NCBI GenBank assembly: GCA_002392505.1 | Contig: DGHD01000001.1 | Span: forward strand, 10,203 to 29,519 | DNA from: Christensenella sp. UBA3857 | GTDB lineage: Bacteria; Bacillota; Clostridia; Christensenellales; CAG-138 | Length of the DNA: 19,317 nucleotides | Direction of reading: 5' to 3' | Shown: piece by piece, positions 7,611 to 13,765 of the stretch | Layout: each line of letters begins with the position of its first letter | How positions within the stretch are numbered: the first letter of the stretch is position 1 | Made by a program: the position numbers and the translations under genes | The notes under the pieces: generated by a model | Told to the model about the DNA's origin: nothing | Seen by the model: only the letters and a program-made list of their open reading frames with translations | Databases searched by the model: none

Positions 7611-9524
7611 ATGAAAAAAAGCACAAAGCTCCGCATAAGGGGCGAGAGGGGCGCGCGGATCTATAAGCGCATCATGTTCTATCATGCCATGATGACGCTG
7701 TATGCCGTGTTGTTCGGGATAGAGATCAGGCTGATCTCCGTAATTCTCTGGCCGGCGCTCGCCGCCGGGCTGGTCGCGGCTTTCTTCATCTCCCGTCAGT
7801 CAAGGGCGGCTCGGCGCGAGCAGCAGATCTCCTCGGAGGTGATCGCGCTCTTTCCCGAGCTCGACGAAGCCGGGCTTAAAGAAGCGTACGGGAAACGCCG
7901 CCGCAAGGAGATACGGCTCGAAGCCCTGCTGTATCTGCTTCTTGGCGCGGAGACCGTTTTATGGGGGCTGATATTGTACGCAGCGGGAGCCACCGAATTT
8001 TCGTACAGCTTCTGTTTAACCTTGCTGTCGCCCGTCGTGCTGTTGTTATCGCTCGGTCTGTTCATCACTTCGTTCATGCCGCTCCGGAAGTCCGATACGC
8101 CGACTCTCGACGAATACGCTGCTGACGGCGAGCTGCGCCGTATAATGATCGAAAGGAGCCTGCGCCCGGATCAAAGGCGCGACGGCAGCATATATCTGTT
8201 TTGGACCGATGCCGAACCGAATGACGAGGACCTGAAGCGGCTGATCGATCAGTCGCCCGGCGGAAAAAAACGCTCGTTCGTCGAGATACTGATCTTCATC
8301 TTCGCGGGTTTCTTTTTCATCGGTCTCCCGGTGATACTGCTTCTCGGCTTCCTCCTGATCTATCTGGCAACCGGCACCTACTCCTGGGCGGTGATCATGA
8401 GCGCCGTGATAATACTGTTCGTTCTGCTGATCTGCATATATCTGATAGCAAAAAAACGCGACGAGAGATATGCGGATCGCTACGGACTGCTCAGAAAGGG
8501 CTTGTACCGGAAGACGACCGACCGCGTCCTGTCCGTCATCCGCAACGAGGACAATGCGTTTACGTCGGAGATGTGCTTCGATCGGTCGGGCGTCGTCAGG
8601 CTGAGCGGCGCCGAGCAGCGACACTCGCTCCTTCTCAATACAGTCGGGCAGGAGGCGCTCCTTCTGACCACCGGAGGCGGCAAGGTGCTTGCGGCAGTCT
8701 TCCGGACGGACGTCCTTTTCGGAATTTCCGCCGAATCGGAGCCGGAGCCCGCCGCGGCTGCGGCAGCCGACGTTCCCAACGTACCGGACGACCCGTATAA
8801 ATACCCCGAATACCCCTGGGCCGACGATCCCTCCGAAAAGCCAGGAGAACGGATCGAAAACGCGGACCGGGACGCCGCTCCCGATAATACCCCGTCCTCG
8901 TTTCGACCGGCGGTATGGGATCTTGAGTATCTTCGCGACGCGGCGTTCAACAAGAACGTTTTTCAGATCATGGCAGAGATGGACCAAAAAAAGCTCAGCC
9001 TGATGCGGGCGGAGGTAAAAGACGTCGTTGCGACCAATAATCGTTTCGCCAAAAGGTGCATGGACAAGCTGACAAGAGCGGAGGAAACCGAAAGAATGCA
9101 TACGATCTCGCGTATGGTGTCCATGAAACAGCCGATGAGCTACGAGCTCTCCTCGACCGAAAATGATCTGATGGCGAGATACGACGTAGATCGCGCCGGT
9201 TTGATGGAGATAACGAAAAACCCGTACAGGAAGAAGACCGTCATTTTGACGTCGATCGCCGCTGCGGTGACGGTCGGGGGAAATATCGCCGCGGTCATCC
9301 TCCGGAAAACCACGGGCGTTTCGACGGGCGCCATCCACTTTTTCGTCTCCACGGCGGGGTTCTTCATCTTTCTCGCCGCGATCTTCGCCTTAAACAATTC
9401 TTCCCGCTTCAAAAAGCTTCATAAGGCATACGGTACCAAGGAATTCTGGGAAAAAATCGTAACGGCGGATATTTATCAGGTGCTGATCGATCAGGAAAAG
9501 GGAAAAACGGAGCAGACGAAATAA
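7611..9524 (+). CDS. Large multi-pass membrane protein of unknown function
   Basis: The protein has 637 residues; I do not recognise the family. Predicted membrane segments lie at about 21-37, 40-60, 103-126, 132-153, 223-252, 257-280, 543-563 and 573-594. The soluble part between residues 280 and 540 has three zones: a basic strand-rich piece (about 285-372), an Ala/Pro/Glu/Asp-rich linker that looks disordered (375-435), and a helical charged piece (about 440-535). The first cytoplasmic loops are rich in Arg and Lys. The two-helix blocks at 103-153 and 223-280 could be a repeated unit, but similarity is only in hydrophobicity. ATG 7611 has AGGGGG nine bases upstream and follows a good promoter; the frame is open farther upstream without a usable start. 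The gene stands alone with its own terminator. It could be an envelope or sensing protein; no enzyme motif is visible. Confidence 0.8.
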   Translation: MKKSTKLRIRGERGARIYKRIMFYHAMMTLYAVLFGIEIRLISVILWPALAAGLVAAFFISRQSRAARREQQISSEVIALFPELDEAGLKEAYGKRRRKEIRLEALLYLLLGAETVLWGLILYAAGATEFSYSFCLTLLSPVVLLLSLGLFITSFMPLRKSDTPTLDEYAADGELRRIMIERSLRPDQRRDGSIYLFWTDAEPNDEDLKRLIDQSPGGKKRSFVEILIFIFAGFFFIGLPVILLLGFLLIYLATGTYSWAVIMSAVIILFVLLICIYLIAKKRDERYADRYGLLRKGLYRKTTDRVLSVIRNEDNAFTSEMCFDRSGVVRLSGAEQRHSLLLNTVGQEALLLTTGGGKVLAAVFRTDVLFGISAESEPEPAAAAAADVPNVPDDPYKYPEYPWADDPSEKPGERIENADRDAAPDNTPSSFRPAVWDLEYLRDAAFNKNVFQIMAEMDQKKLSLMRAEVKDVVATNNRFAKRCMDKLTRAEETERMHTISRMVSMKQPMSYELSSTENDLMARYDVDRAGLMEITKNPYRKKTVILTSIAAAVTVGGNIAAVILRKTTGVSTGAIHFFVSTAGFFIFLAAIFALNNSSRFKKLHKAYGTKEFWEKIVTADIYQVLIDQEKGKTEQTK

Positions 9525-9554
9525 AGGACAAAAGAGAGATCGGATCATTCTCTG

Positions 9555-9582
9555 CCGCCGGGGCGCTTCCCGGCGGTTTTTT
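9555..9582 (+). terminator. Rho-independent terminator after the long membrane protein gene
   Basis: An 8-bp GC stem (9555-9562 with 9569-9576, six-base loop) is followed by six T. It abuts the stop codon of the convergent VanZ-like gene. No T-run follows the stem on the minus strand, so it should work mainly for the plus strand. Confidence 0.88.
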
Positions 9583-10082
9583 CAGTTAGCCAGAAACAGC
9601 ACTGTGTACGCGGCGAGGAATAAAACGAGCAGTACCGCGAAAACGATATCCGCGATAAGCTCCGCCCTTTTCTTGAAGAGCTTTTTGAACGCCCAACAGG
9701 CGCCGACTCCGATAAGCGTGCCGAGCGTGTTCGTTATAACGTCCGTGATATCCGCGGAGCCGATGGCGAGGGCGTACTCCGCCGCCTCGAAAACGAGGCT
9801 GACGGCAAGCCCCGCAAGTATGCGCGCCCACGGTTTTTTCGGCAGCTCAAGCATCGAAAGGAACAGCCCGAGCGGCACGAACGCGATAACGTTGGCGATG
9901 ATCTCCGACACGTCCGCCCTGCCGTTCGTGAGCACCGACGCGCCGAAGGGAACGAAGTTTATCGGCAGACAGGCTCTGTCCGGACCGATCGTGACGAGCC
10001 CGAATTTGAATACTATCACCCAGACGAGCACGACGAGATACGCCGCGAACAGTATCCATGTGAACACCCTTGTCTTTTTCAT
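9582..10082 (-). CDS. VanZ-like family membrane protein
   Basis: The protein has 166 residues with about five membrane helices. The VanZ-like signature (PF04892) is visible: NVIAFVPLGLFLSML at about 64-78, then SLVFEAAEYAL and the D-x2-TNTLGTLIG segment at about 113-122. VanZ was first described in teicoplanin resistance. Most family members are unlinked to van genes, as here, and their function is unknown, so I do not infer resistance. GGAAGG lies shortly upstream of the ATG at 10082, and a near-consensus promoter precedes it. It is transcribed alone. Confidence 0.85.
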   Translation of the reverse strand: MKKTRVFTWILFAAYLVVLVWVIVFKFGLVTIGPDRACLPINFVPFGASVLTNGRADVSEIIANVIAFVPLGLFLSMLELPKKPWARILAGLAVSLVFEAAEYALAIGSADITDVITNTLGTLIGVGACWAFKKLFKKRAELIADIVFAVLLVLFLAAYTVLFLAN

Positions 10083-10115
10083 TTTGCACCGCCTTCCGCG
10101 TTTACTGTATTATTT

Positions 10116-10144
10116 ATATTAACACAGTTAGTGCGGTTTGTCAA
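10116..10144 (-). promoter_or_regulatory. Sigma-A-type promoter of the VanZ-like gene
   Basis: On the minus strand, TTGACA (10139-10144) and TAATAT (10116-10121) are spaced by 17 bases. It begins right after the terminator of the gene before. Confidence 0.8.
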
Positions 10145-10148
10145 GGTA

Positions 10149-10174
10149 TGAAAAAAGGAGCCCGGGGGCTCCTT
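10149..10174 (-). terminator. Rho-independent terminator after the zinc-ribbon repeat protein gene
   Basis: On the minus strand, AAGGAGCC pairs with GGCTCCTT (10155-10162 with 10167-10174) around a four-base loop and runs into six T. It lies 15 bp after the stop codon. Confidence 0.9.
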
Positions 10175-10189
10175 GAAACAATTCGTTTT

Positions 10190-11152
10190 TCAGTTGTCCT
10201 TCGCCTTTTCCTTGAGTGCGAGCACGCAGGCGATATGGGTGAAGAACGCGGTGAACCATGCGAAGAAGTCATACAGATTGCGCCAGCCGGACCATTTCAT
10301 GAACATGCCGAAATTCATATACCTTTCTTTTATGCTGTACTGCAGCGTGGCGAAGAAGGAGGGCACATTCAGTACGGCGATGATCGCAAGCGCGGCGGCG
10401 GCGCCGATAATGTACAGCTCGACGAAAACATGGGTCTTTTTCTTTACCGCCGCGCCGGCGCCGTAGATCGCGGCGAGTGCGATCGATATGAGCGGGATCA
10501 GCAGATAGAAGAAGTTATACGCGTTGGAGTACCAATCCTTCGTCTTTACAATGAAGCTGATCTCGATCCCGACGAGCACGAGCGCGGGGATGATGTAAAC
10601 GAAATACGGGATCGCGGTGAAGATCGCCTTCTTCTTGGTATGCAGGAAGAAGAGCACCGCGCCCACGAGCGGGAAGAACGAGAGATGGAATATCTCGGGG
10701 AACACACGGTAGATATTCCTGAACAGGACGTGGTTGCTTATGATGCTGACCGCGCCGGTTATCTGCGCGAGGAGCGCGGCTCCGAATGCGAGCAGAAGCA
10801 GGATGGGTATTATGATCGGCCATTTGCCGGCCTTCTTGACCTTCTTGGGCTTCGGCTCGGCGGTCCTCACGGGGCGCGCAGGCTCATACTGCCTTGCGGG
10901 CGGCGCGTCATACTGCCTTGAGGGCGGCGCGTCATACTGCCTTGCGGGCGTGGGCTCATACTGCCTTGCGGGCGGCTCGAAGCCCTTCATCGGGTCGGTG
11001 GGATAAACGTTTTCCTCATCAATGGGATCGGCGGGGATCCCCCTGAAGGTCTCTTCGTTATGAGAAGCCTCTCCAAACGAGGGCAGACGGGATCCGCAGT
11101 AAATGCAGAACGTGCCGTTGCCGCAGTCCTTTCCGCAGTTGGGACAGATCAT
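10190..11152 (-). CDS. Zinc-ribbon membrane protein with RQY octapeptide repeats
   Basis: The protein has 320 residues. An N-terminal zinc ribbon has Cys3-x2-Cys6 and Cys16-x2-Cys19. An acidic stretch follows, then four tandem octapeptides of the type PPARQYEP (about 58-90), a Lys-rich patch (PKKVKKAGKW near 105), and about six membrane helices from 113 to the C-terminus. The zinc ribbon, flexible linker and multi-helix membrane domain match a common layout of uncharacterised Firmicute membrane proteins; I cannot name a function. The repeats are nearly identical in DNA, which suggests recent slippage or expansion. ATG 11152 has AGGAAGGA upstream. The gene has its own promoter and terminator. 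Confidence 0.85.
   Translation of the reverse strand: MICPNCGKDCGNGTFCIYCGSRLPSFGEASHNEETFRGIPADPIDEENVYPTDPMKGFEPPARQYEPTPARQYDAPPSRQYDAPPARQYEPARPVRTAEPKPKKVKKAGKWPIIIPILLLLAFGAALLAQITGAVSIISNHVLFRNIYRVFPEIFHLSFFPLVGAVLFFLHTKKKAIFTAIPYFVYIIPALVLVGIEISFIVKTKDWYSNAYNFFYLLIPLISIALAAIYGAGAAVKKKTHVFVELYIIGAAAALAIIAVLNVPSFFATLQYSIKERYMNFGMFMKWSGWRNLYDFFAWFTAFFTHIACVLALKEKAKDN
10884..10979 (-). repeat. Four in-frame 24-bp tandem repeats
   Basis: Units start at 10884, 10908, 10932 and 10956 and share the core TCATACTGCCTTG (plus strand). Unit 2 differs from unit 1 at one base, while units 3 and 4 differ only near their ends. On the coding strand they encode the RQY octapeptides of the zinc-ribbon protein. 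Confidence 0.95.
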
Positions 11153-11182
11153 ATTTCGGTTCCTTCCTCTCCTTATTTTTCC

Positions 11183-11202
11183 GAAACGCCCTCAGGCGTT
11201 TC
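11183..11202 (-). other. Leader hairpin before the zinc-ribbon repeat gene
   Basis: GAAACGCC and GGCGTTTC form a perfect 8-bp stem with a four-base loop just after the predicted transcription start. No T-run follows, so it is not a terminator on either strand. It may protect the 5' end of the mRNA. Confidence 0.6.
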
Positions 11203-11211
11203 ACCGCATAT

Positions 11212-11240
11212 ATTATAAACGAAAATATATCGGATTGCAA
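11212..11240 (-). promoter_or_regulatory. Sigma-A-type promoter of the zinc-ribbon repeat gene
   Basis: On the minus strand, TTGCAA (11235-11240) and TATAAT (11212-11217) are spaced by 17 bases. The start would be near 11205, about 50 nt before the ATG. Confidence 0.8.
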
Positions 11241-11262
11241 TACGGAAAGCGCTAAAAGAATT

Positions 11263-11319
11263 TTATGAAAGACCGCCGCGTTCGCCCCGGCTGCACTTTC
11301 CGCAGTTGGGACAGATCAT
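11263..11319 (-). pseudogene. Truncated duplicate of the zinc-ribbon gene start (18 codons)
   Basis: The frame reads MICPNCGKCSRGERGGLS and stops. Its first 24 bases (11296-11319) are identical to the first eight codons of the zinc-ribbon repeat gene (11129-11152), and the upstream AATAAGGAAGGAA region is also similar. It lies 21 bp after the folC stop. It looks like a relic of a duplicated gene start. A translated micropeptide with a Cys-x2-Cys-x2-Cys motif cannot be excluded, since a ribosome binding site is retained. Confidence 0.6.
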
Positions 11320-11340
11320 TTTAATGTTTCCTTCCTTATT

Positions 11341-13416
11341 TTACTGTTTCGAAGCGCCGTTCAGCGCCTTTTTGAATTCATTGTACATATAGAGCGTTCC
11401 CATGGCGATGAGCGGGATCCCCCGGCTGTCGGCATAGGAATACGCGCTCCTCACGGCGTCCTTCATCGAGGGGCACGCCTTCGCCTTTATCCCGGCGTTT
11501 GCGAAGCAGGCGGCAAGCCTCCCGGCGTCGAGCGCGCGGGGGTTGTCCGGAGTTACGGTGAAGACCTTCTCGACGCGGTCTGAAAGCAGCGCGGGATATT
11601 TTTCGTAATCCTTGTCCGCCATAACGCCCATGAGCAGTACCGCCTTCTTTTTCGGGAATAGCTTTTTTATGCTGCTTGCGGCGAGAGCTACGCCGTCCGG
11701 ATTATGCGAGCCGTCAAAAATGACGTACAGATCCCTTGAAAGCACCTCGAAGCGGGCGGGCCACTCGGCGCGCTTAAGACCGGTCTTCACGGCGGCTTCG
11801 GGGATGGACAGCCCCTCGCGGCGGAGCGCCTCGACAGCGGTCAGTACGTTAAGCGCGTTCTTCGGCTGATGATCGCCCAGGAGCGAAAGATGGAGCTTCA
11901 CCCCGTCGAATTCGATATCGCAGCCGTTCAGGTCGACGCGCTTCACCGTCAGCCTCTCGGGATCGGAAACGGTGAGCGGCGCGTTCATCTCAAGCGCCTT
12001 ACGGCTTATCACGCCGAACGCCTCGCCTTCCCCGCCGCCCCAGACGACGGGACGGCGCTGCTTGATTATGCCCGCCTTGTGCGAGGCGATCTCGGCAAGC
12101 GTTTTGCCGAGGCGGTCGGTATGGTCGAGCTGAACGTTGGTTATGACAGAAAGCAGGGGGCTTTTTATAACGTTGGTGGAGTCCGTGTCCCCGCCGAGAC
12201 CGCATTCGACAACGGCGATATCGCAGCCCTCCCTTTCAAAGAGGGAGTATGCCGCGGCGGTCATCACCTCGAATTCGGTGGGCTTTTCCTTCATTTTTTC
12301 GGTGAAGGGCGCGACGGCGGCGACGGATTTTTCAAGCCCCTCCTCCGTTATCCTTCTGCCGTTTATGCGGAAGCTGTCGCAGGGACCCTCGACCGCGGGC
12401 GAAGTGAACGAGCCTACCTTATATCCCGCGGCGATGAGCACGCTCGTGAGCATGGCGGTGAACGAGCCCTTGCCGTTCGTGCCGGCGACGTGCACCACCC
12501 TGAGCTTTTCCTGCGGATCGCCCATCAGGGAAAGCAGCTCGGTTATCCTTTCGAGACCGAGTATCGAAACGTTCCTCGAAATGCGTCCTATGGCGCTCCC
12601 ATCACGCTTGGGCTGCTTTGCGAGCCCCGCCTTTTTAAGCGTATCGCAGAGCTTCAGCAGCACGGGGATGAGTATGAGCTGCACGGGGACGAGTATCGCG
12701 TACTCGGCAAGGCGGTACATGAACCAGCCCCAATAGGTCTTGGAGCCGTAGAGCTGGCTTACCCAGTACGTGTTGACGACGAGCCCGAGCGCGAGAGCGT
12801 TGACAAGCACGGGGATCAGCATATTGGGGAAGAAGCGGAGCTTTTTCCACTCGAATTTACCCTTTGCGAAGGCGAACGGTCTTTTGTTGAGGAAGAGACC
12901 CATTATAAAGCCCATCAGCGCCGCGACGACGGTGAAGCCCGGGTGATAGGTGCCGAACGGGAAGAGCGTCGCGCCGATGAGATCCGAAAGCCCGTAAACG
13001 ATCGCCGCCTCGACGGGACCGTACAGCATTGCGGCGAGCATGGGAGGAGCGAACGCAAAGCCTATGTTCCAGCCCGCGGTCTTAATGGAGAGCCCGGGAA
13101 AACGGTCGAGCATGACCGTCATCGCGACGAGCATCGCGAGCACGGAAAGCACGTGGATATCGAAGCTCCTGCGCGGCTTTTTTTCGCGTCTCGACCTTAT
13201 CAGCCCCCAAACGACGAGGGCTATGCCGGCGGCGGCAAGCGCCGCGCCCGCGATAACGAGGACGGTCTTCGGGCTCGAAAGGAACTTTGAGAGGAATACC
13301 CGGACCCCCTCCGCGATCTCACCCGCGCGGTTTTTACCGGCGTACAGACCGAAGTACAGACCGAACGAGCCCGCAGCAAAGAGCAGAAGACCGATGATGA
13401 ACAAAAATGCAGACAT
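11341..13416 (-). CDS. folT-folC: Fusion of folate ECF transporter S component (FolT) with folylpolyglutamate/dihydrofolate synthase (FolC)
   Basis: One 691-residue frame holds two known functions. Residues 1-75 carry two extra membrane helices. Residues 84-262 are a FolT-type S component of about six helices (WNIGFAFAPPMLAAMLYGPVEA, GLSDLIGATLFPFG, YHPGFTVVAALMGFIMG). After a short basic linker (about 263-283), residues 284-691 form a near full-length FolC Mur-ligase-type enzyme: P-loop GTNGKGS at 312-318, then SFTSP, VVECGLGGDTDSTN, NVQLDHTDRLG, and the C-terminal domain with FDGSHNPDG. FolT binds folate for import, and FolC adds glutamates using ATP, which traps folate in the cell. The start at 13416 has AGGAGG seven bases upstream. 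There is no frameshift and no convincing internal start at the junction. It is controlled by a THF riboswitch. EcfA and EcfT are needed for transport; candidates lie at 3084-5590. Confidence 0.92.
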   Translation of the reverse strand: MSAFLFIIGLLLFAAGSFGLYFGLYAGKNRAGEIAEGVRVFLSKFLSSPKTVLVIAGAALAAAGIALVVWGLIRSRREKKPRRSFDIHVLSVLAMLVAMTVMLDRFPGLSIKTAGWNIGFAFAPPMLAAMLYGPVEAAIVYGLSDLIGATLFPFGTYHPGFTVVAALMGFIMGLFLNKRPFAFAKGKFEWKKLRFFPNMLIPVLVNALALGLVVNTYWVSQLYGSKTYWGWFMYRLAEYAILVPVQLILIPVLLKLCDTLKKAGLAKQPKRDGSAIGRISRNVSILGLERITELLSLMGDPQEKLRVVHVAGTNGKGSFTAMLTSVLIAAGYKVGSFTSPAVEGPCDSFRINGRRITEEGLEKSVAAVAPFTEKMKEKPTEFEVMTAAAYSLFEREGCDIAVVECGLGGDTDSTNVIKSPLLSVITNVQLDHTDRLGKTLAEIASHKAGIIKQRRPVVWGGGEGEAFGVISRKALEMNAPLTVSDPERLTVKRVDLNGCDIEFDGVKLHLSLLGDHQPKNALNVLTAVEALRREGLSIPEAAVKTGLKRAEWPARFEVLSRDLYVIFDGSHNPDGVALAASSIKKLFPKKKAVLLMGVMADKDYEKYPALLSDRVEKVFTVTPDNPRALDAGRLAACFANAGIKAKACPSMKDAVRSAYSYADSRGIPLIAMGTLYMYNEFKKALNGASKQ

Positions 13417-13422
13417 ATAAAA

Positions 13423-13480
13423 ACCTCCTTCCCCTCATTCATACGACACGGGAAAGGAGGCGTTCGTTCCTCTTTGGGCT
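13423..13480 (-). promoter_or_regulatory. Expression platform of the THF riboswitch: competing hairpins at the ribosome binding site
   Basis: CCTCCTTTCCC (13450-13460) can pair with the ribosome binding region GGGAAGGAGG (13424-13433) in a 10-bp stem with one bulge, hiding it. The same CCTCCTTT can instead pair with AAAGAGG (13469-13475) in a smaller hairpin that frees the site. The two structures exclude each other, which fits control of translation initiation. Which state the ligand favours is inferred from the family (THF normally represses). Confidence 0.7.
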
Positions 13481-13488
13481 TGCCCTAT

Positions 13489-13601
13489 GAAGCGGGATGC
13501 AGGCAGCGGACCGCAAGCTTCTTATGCGTTATGCACGAGCTTTTCGTTTGACCGTCAACTCCCCGTTCGGTCAACACTTAACGAACGCTGCTTTACTCTT
13601 C
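13489..13601 (-). promoter_or_regulatory. Tetrahydrofolate (THF) riboswitch aptamer
   Basis: On the minus strand the conserved THF aptamer pieces occur in order: AGAGTA (13594-13599), CGTTAAGTG (about 13575-13583), an ACGAA strand (13543-13547), GCGGT (about 13510-13514), and GCATCCCGCT (13491-13500). Helices can be drawn. P1 is GAAG with CTTC at the ends, P2 is GCAGCG (13586-13591) with CGCTGC (13503-13508), and P3 is TTCGTT with AACGAA, topped by TTGACC with GGTCAA. A further hairpin (AAGCT...AGCTT, about 13516-13542) fills the position of the shorter stem of other members. It begins about 5 nt after the predicted transcription start. The gene it precedes contains FolT, the classic target. 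Confidence 0.9.
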
Positions 13602-13612
13602 TTGCTGGCGAA

Positions 13613-13641
13613 ATAATACTACCTTCCGCGCGATATGTCAA
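13613..13641 (-). promoter_or_regulatory. Sigma-A-type promoter of folT-folC
   Basis: On the minus strand, TTGACA (13636-13641) and TATTAT (13613-13618) are spaced by 17 bases. The predicted start is near 13606, immediately before the riboswitch. Confidence 0.85.
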
Positions 13642-13643
13642 TA

Positions 13644-13681
13644 CCCTTTCCGCGCCCGCCGAGGCGTGCGGAAGGCTTTTT
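13644..13681 (+). terminator. Terminator-like hairpin between divergent promoters
   Basis: CCTTTCCGC and GCGGAAGG (about 13645-13673) form an imperfect stem followed by seven T on the plus strand. No plus-strand gene ends here, so its job would be to stop transcription antisense to the riboswitch from entering the ahcY unit, or it is fortuitous. The stretch 13417-13765 holds only this, the two promoters and the folT leader. Confidence 0.45.
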
Positions 13682-13699
13682 TTCGCGGTTTTTCGCGGC

Positions 13700-13728
13700 T
13701 TGATTTCGGGCGGCGCTCATGTTATACT
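13700..13728 (+). promoter_or_regulatory. Sigma-A-type promoter of the SAM by-product salvage operon
   Basis: TTGATT (13700-13705) and TATACT (13723-13728) are spaced by 17 bases. The start would be near 13735, leaving a leader of about 30 nt, too short for a SAM or SAH riboswitch. Confidence 0.78.
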
Positions 13729-13765
13729 TAATTTGAGAAAATATGTATATTCAGGAGCGATGAAA

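Noticed and set aside
9582..10082. Glycopeptide resistance gene (vanZ)
   Set aside because: Only family-level similarity; no other van genes nearby, and most family members are unrelated to resistance.
10884..10979. CRISPR-like repeat array
   Set aside because: Units are directly adjacent with no spacers, keep the reading frame and encode a peptide repeat.
13487..13765. Upstream extension of the ahcY frame to an ATG at 13487
   Set aside because: The extension covers the riboswitch region and both promoters, lacks family homology, and would start upstream of the predicted transcription start.
13729..13765. SAM or SAH riboswitch before the salvage operon
   Set aside because: The leader is only about 30 nt after a good promoter, too short for either aptamer, and shows no conserved pieces.
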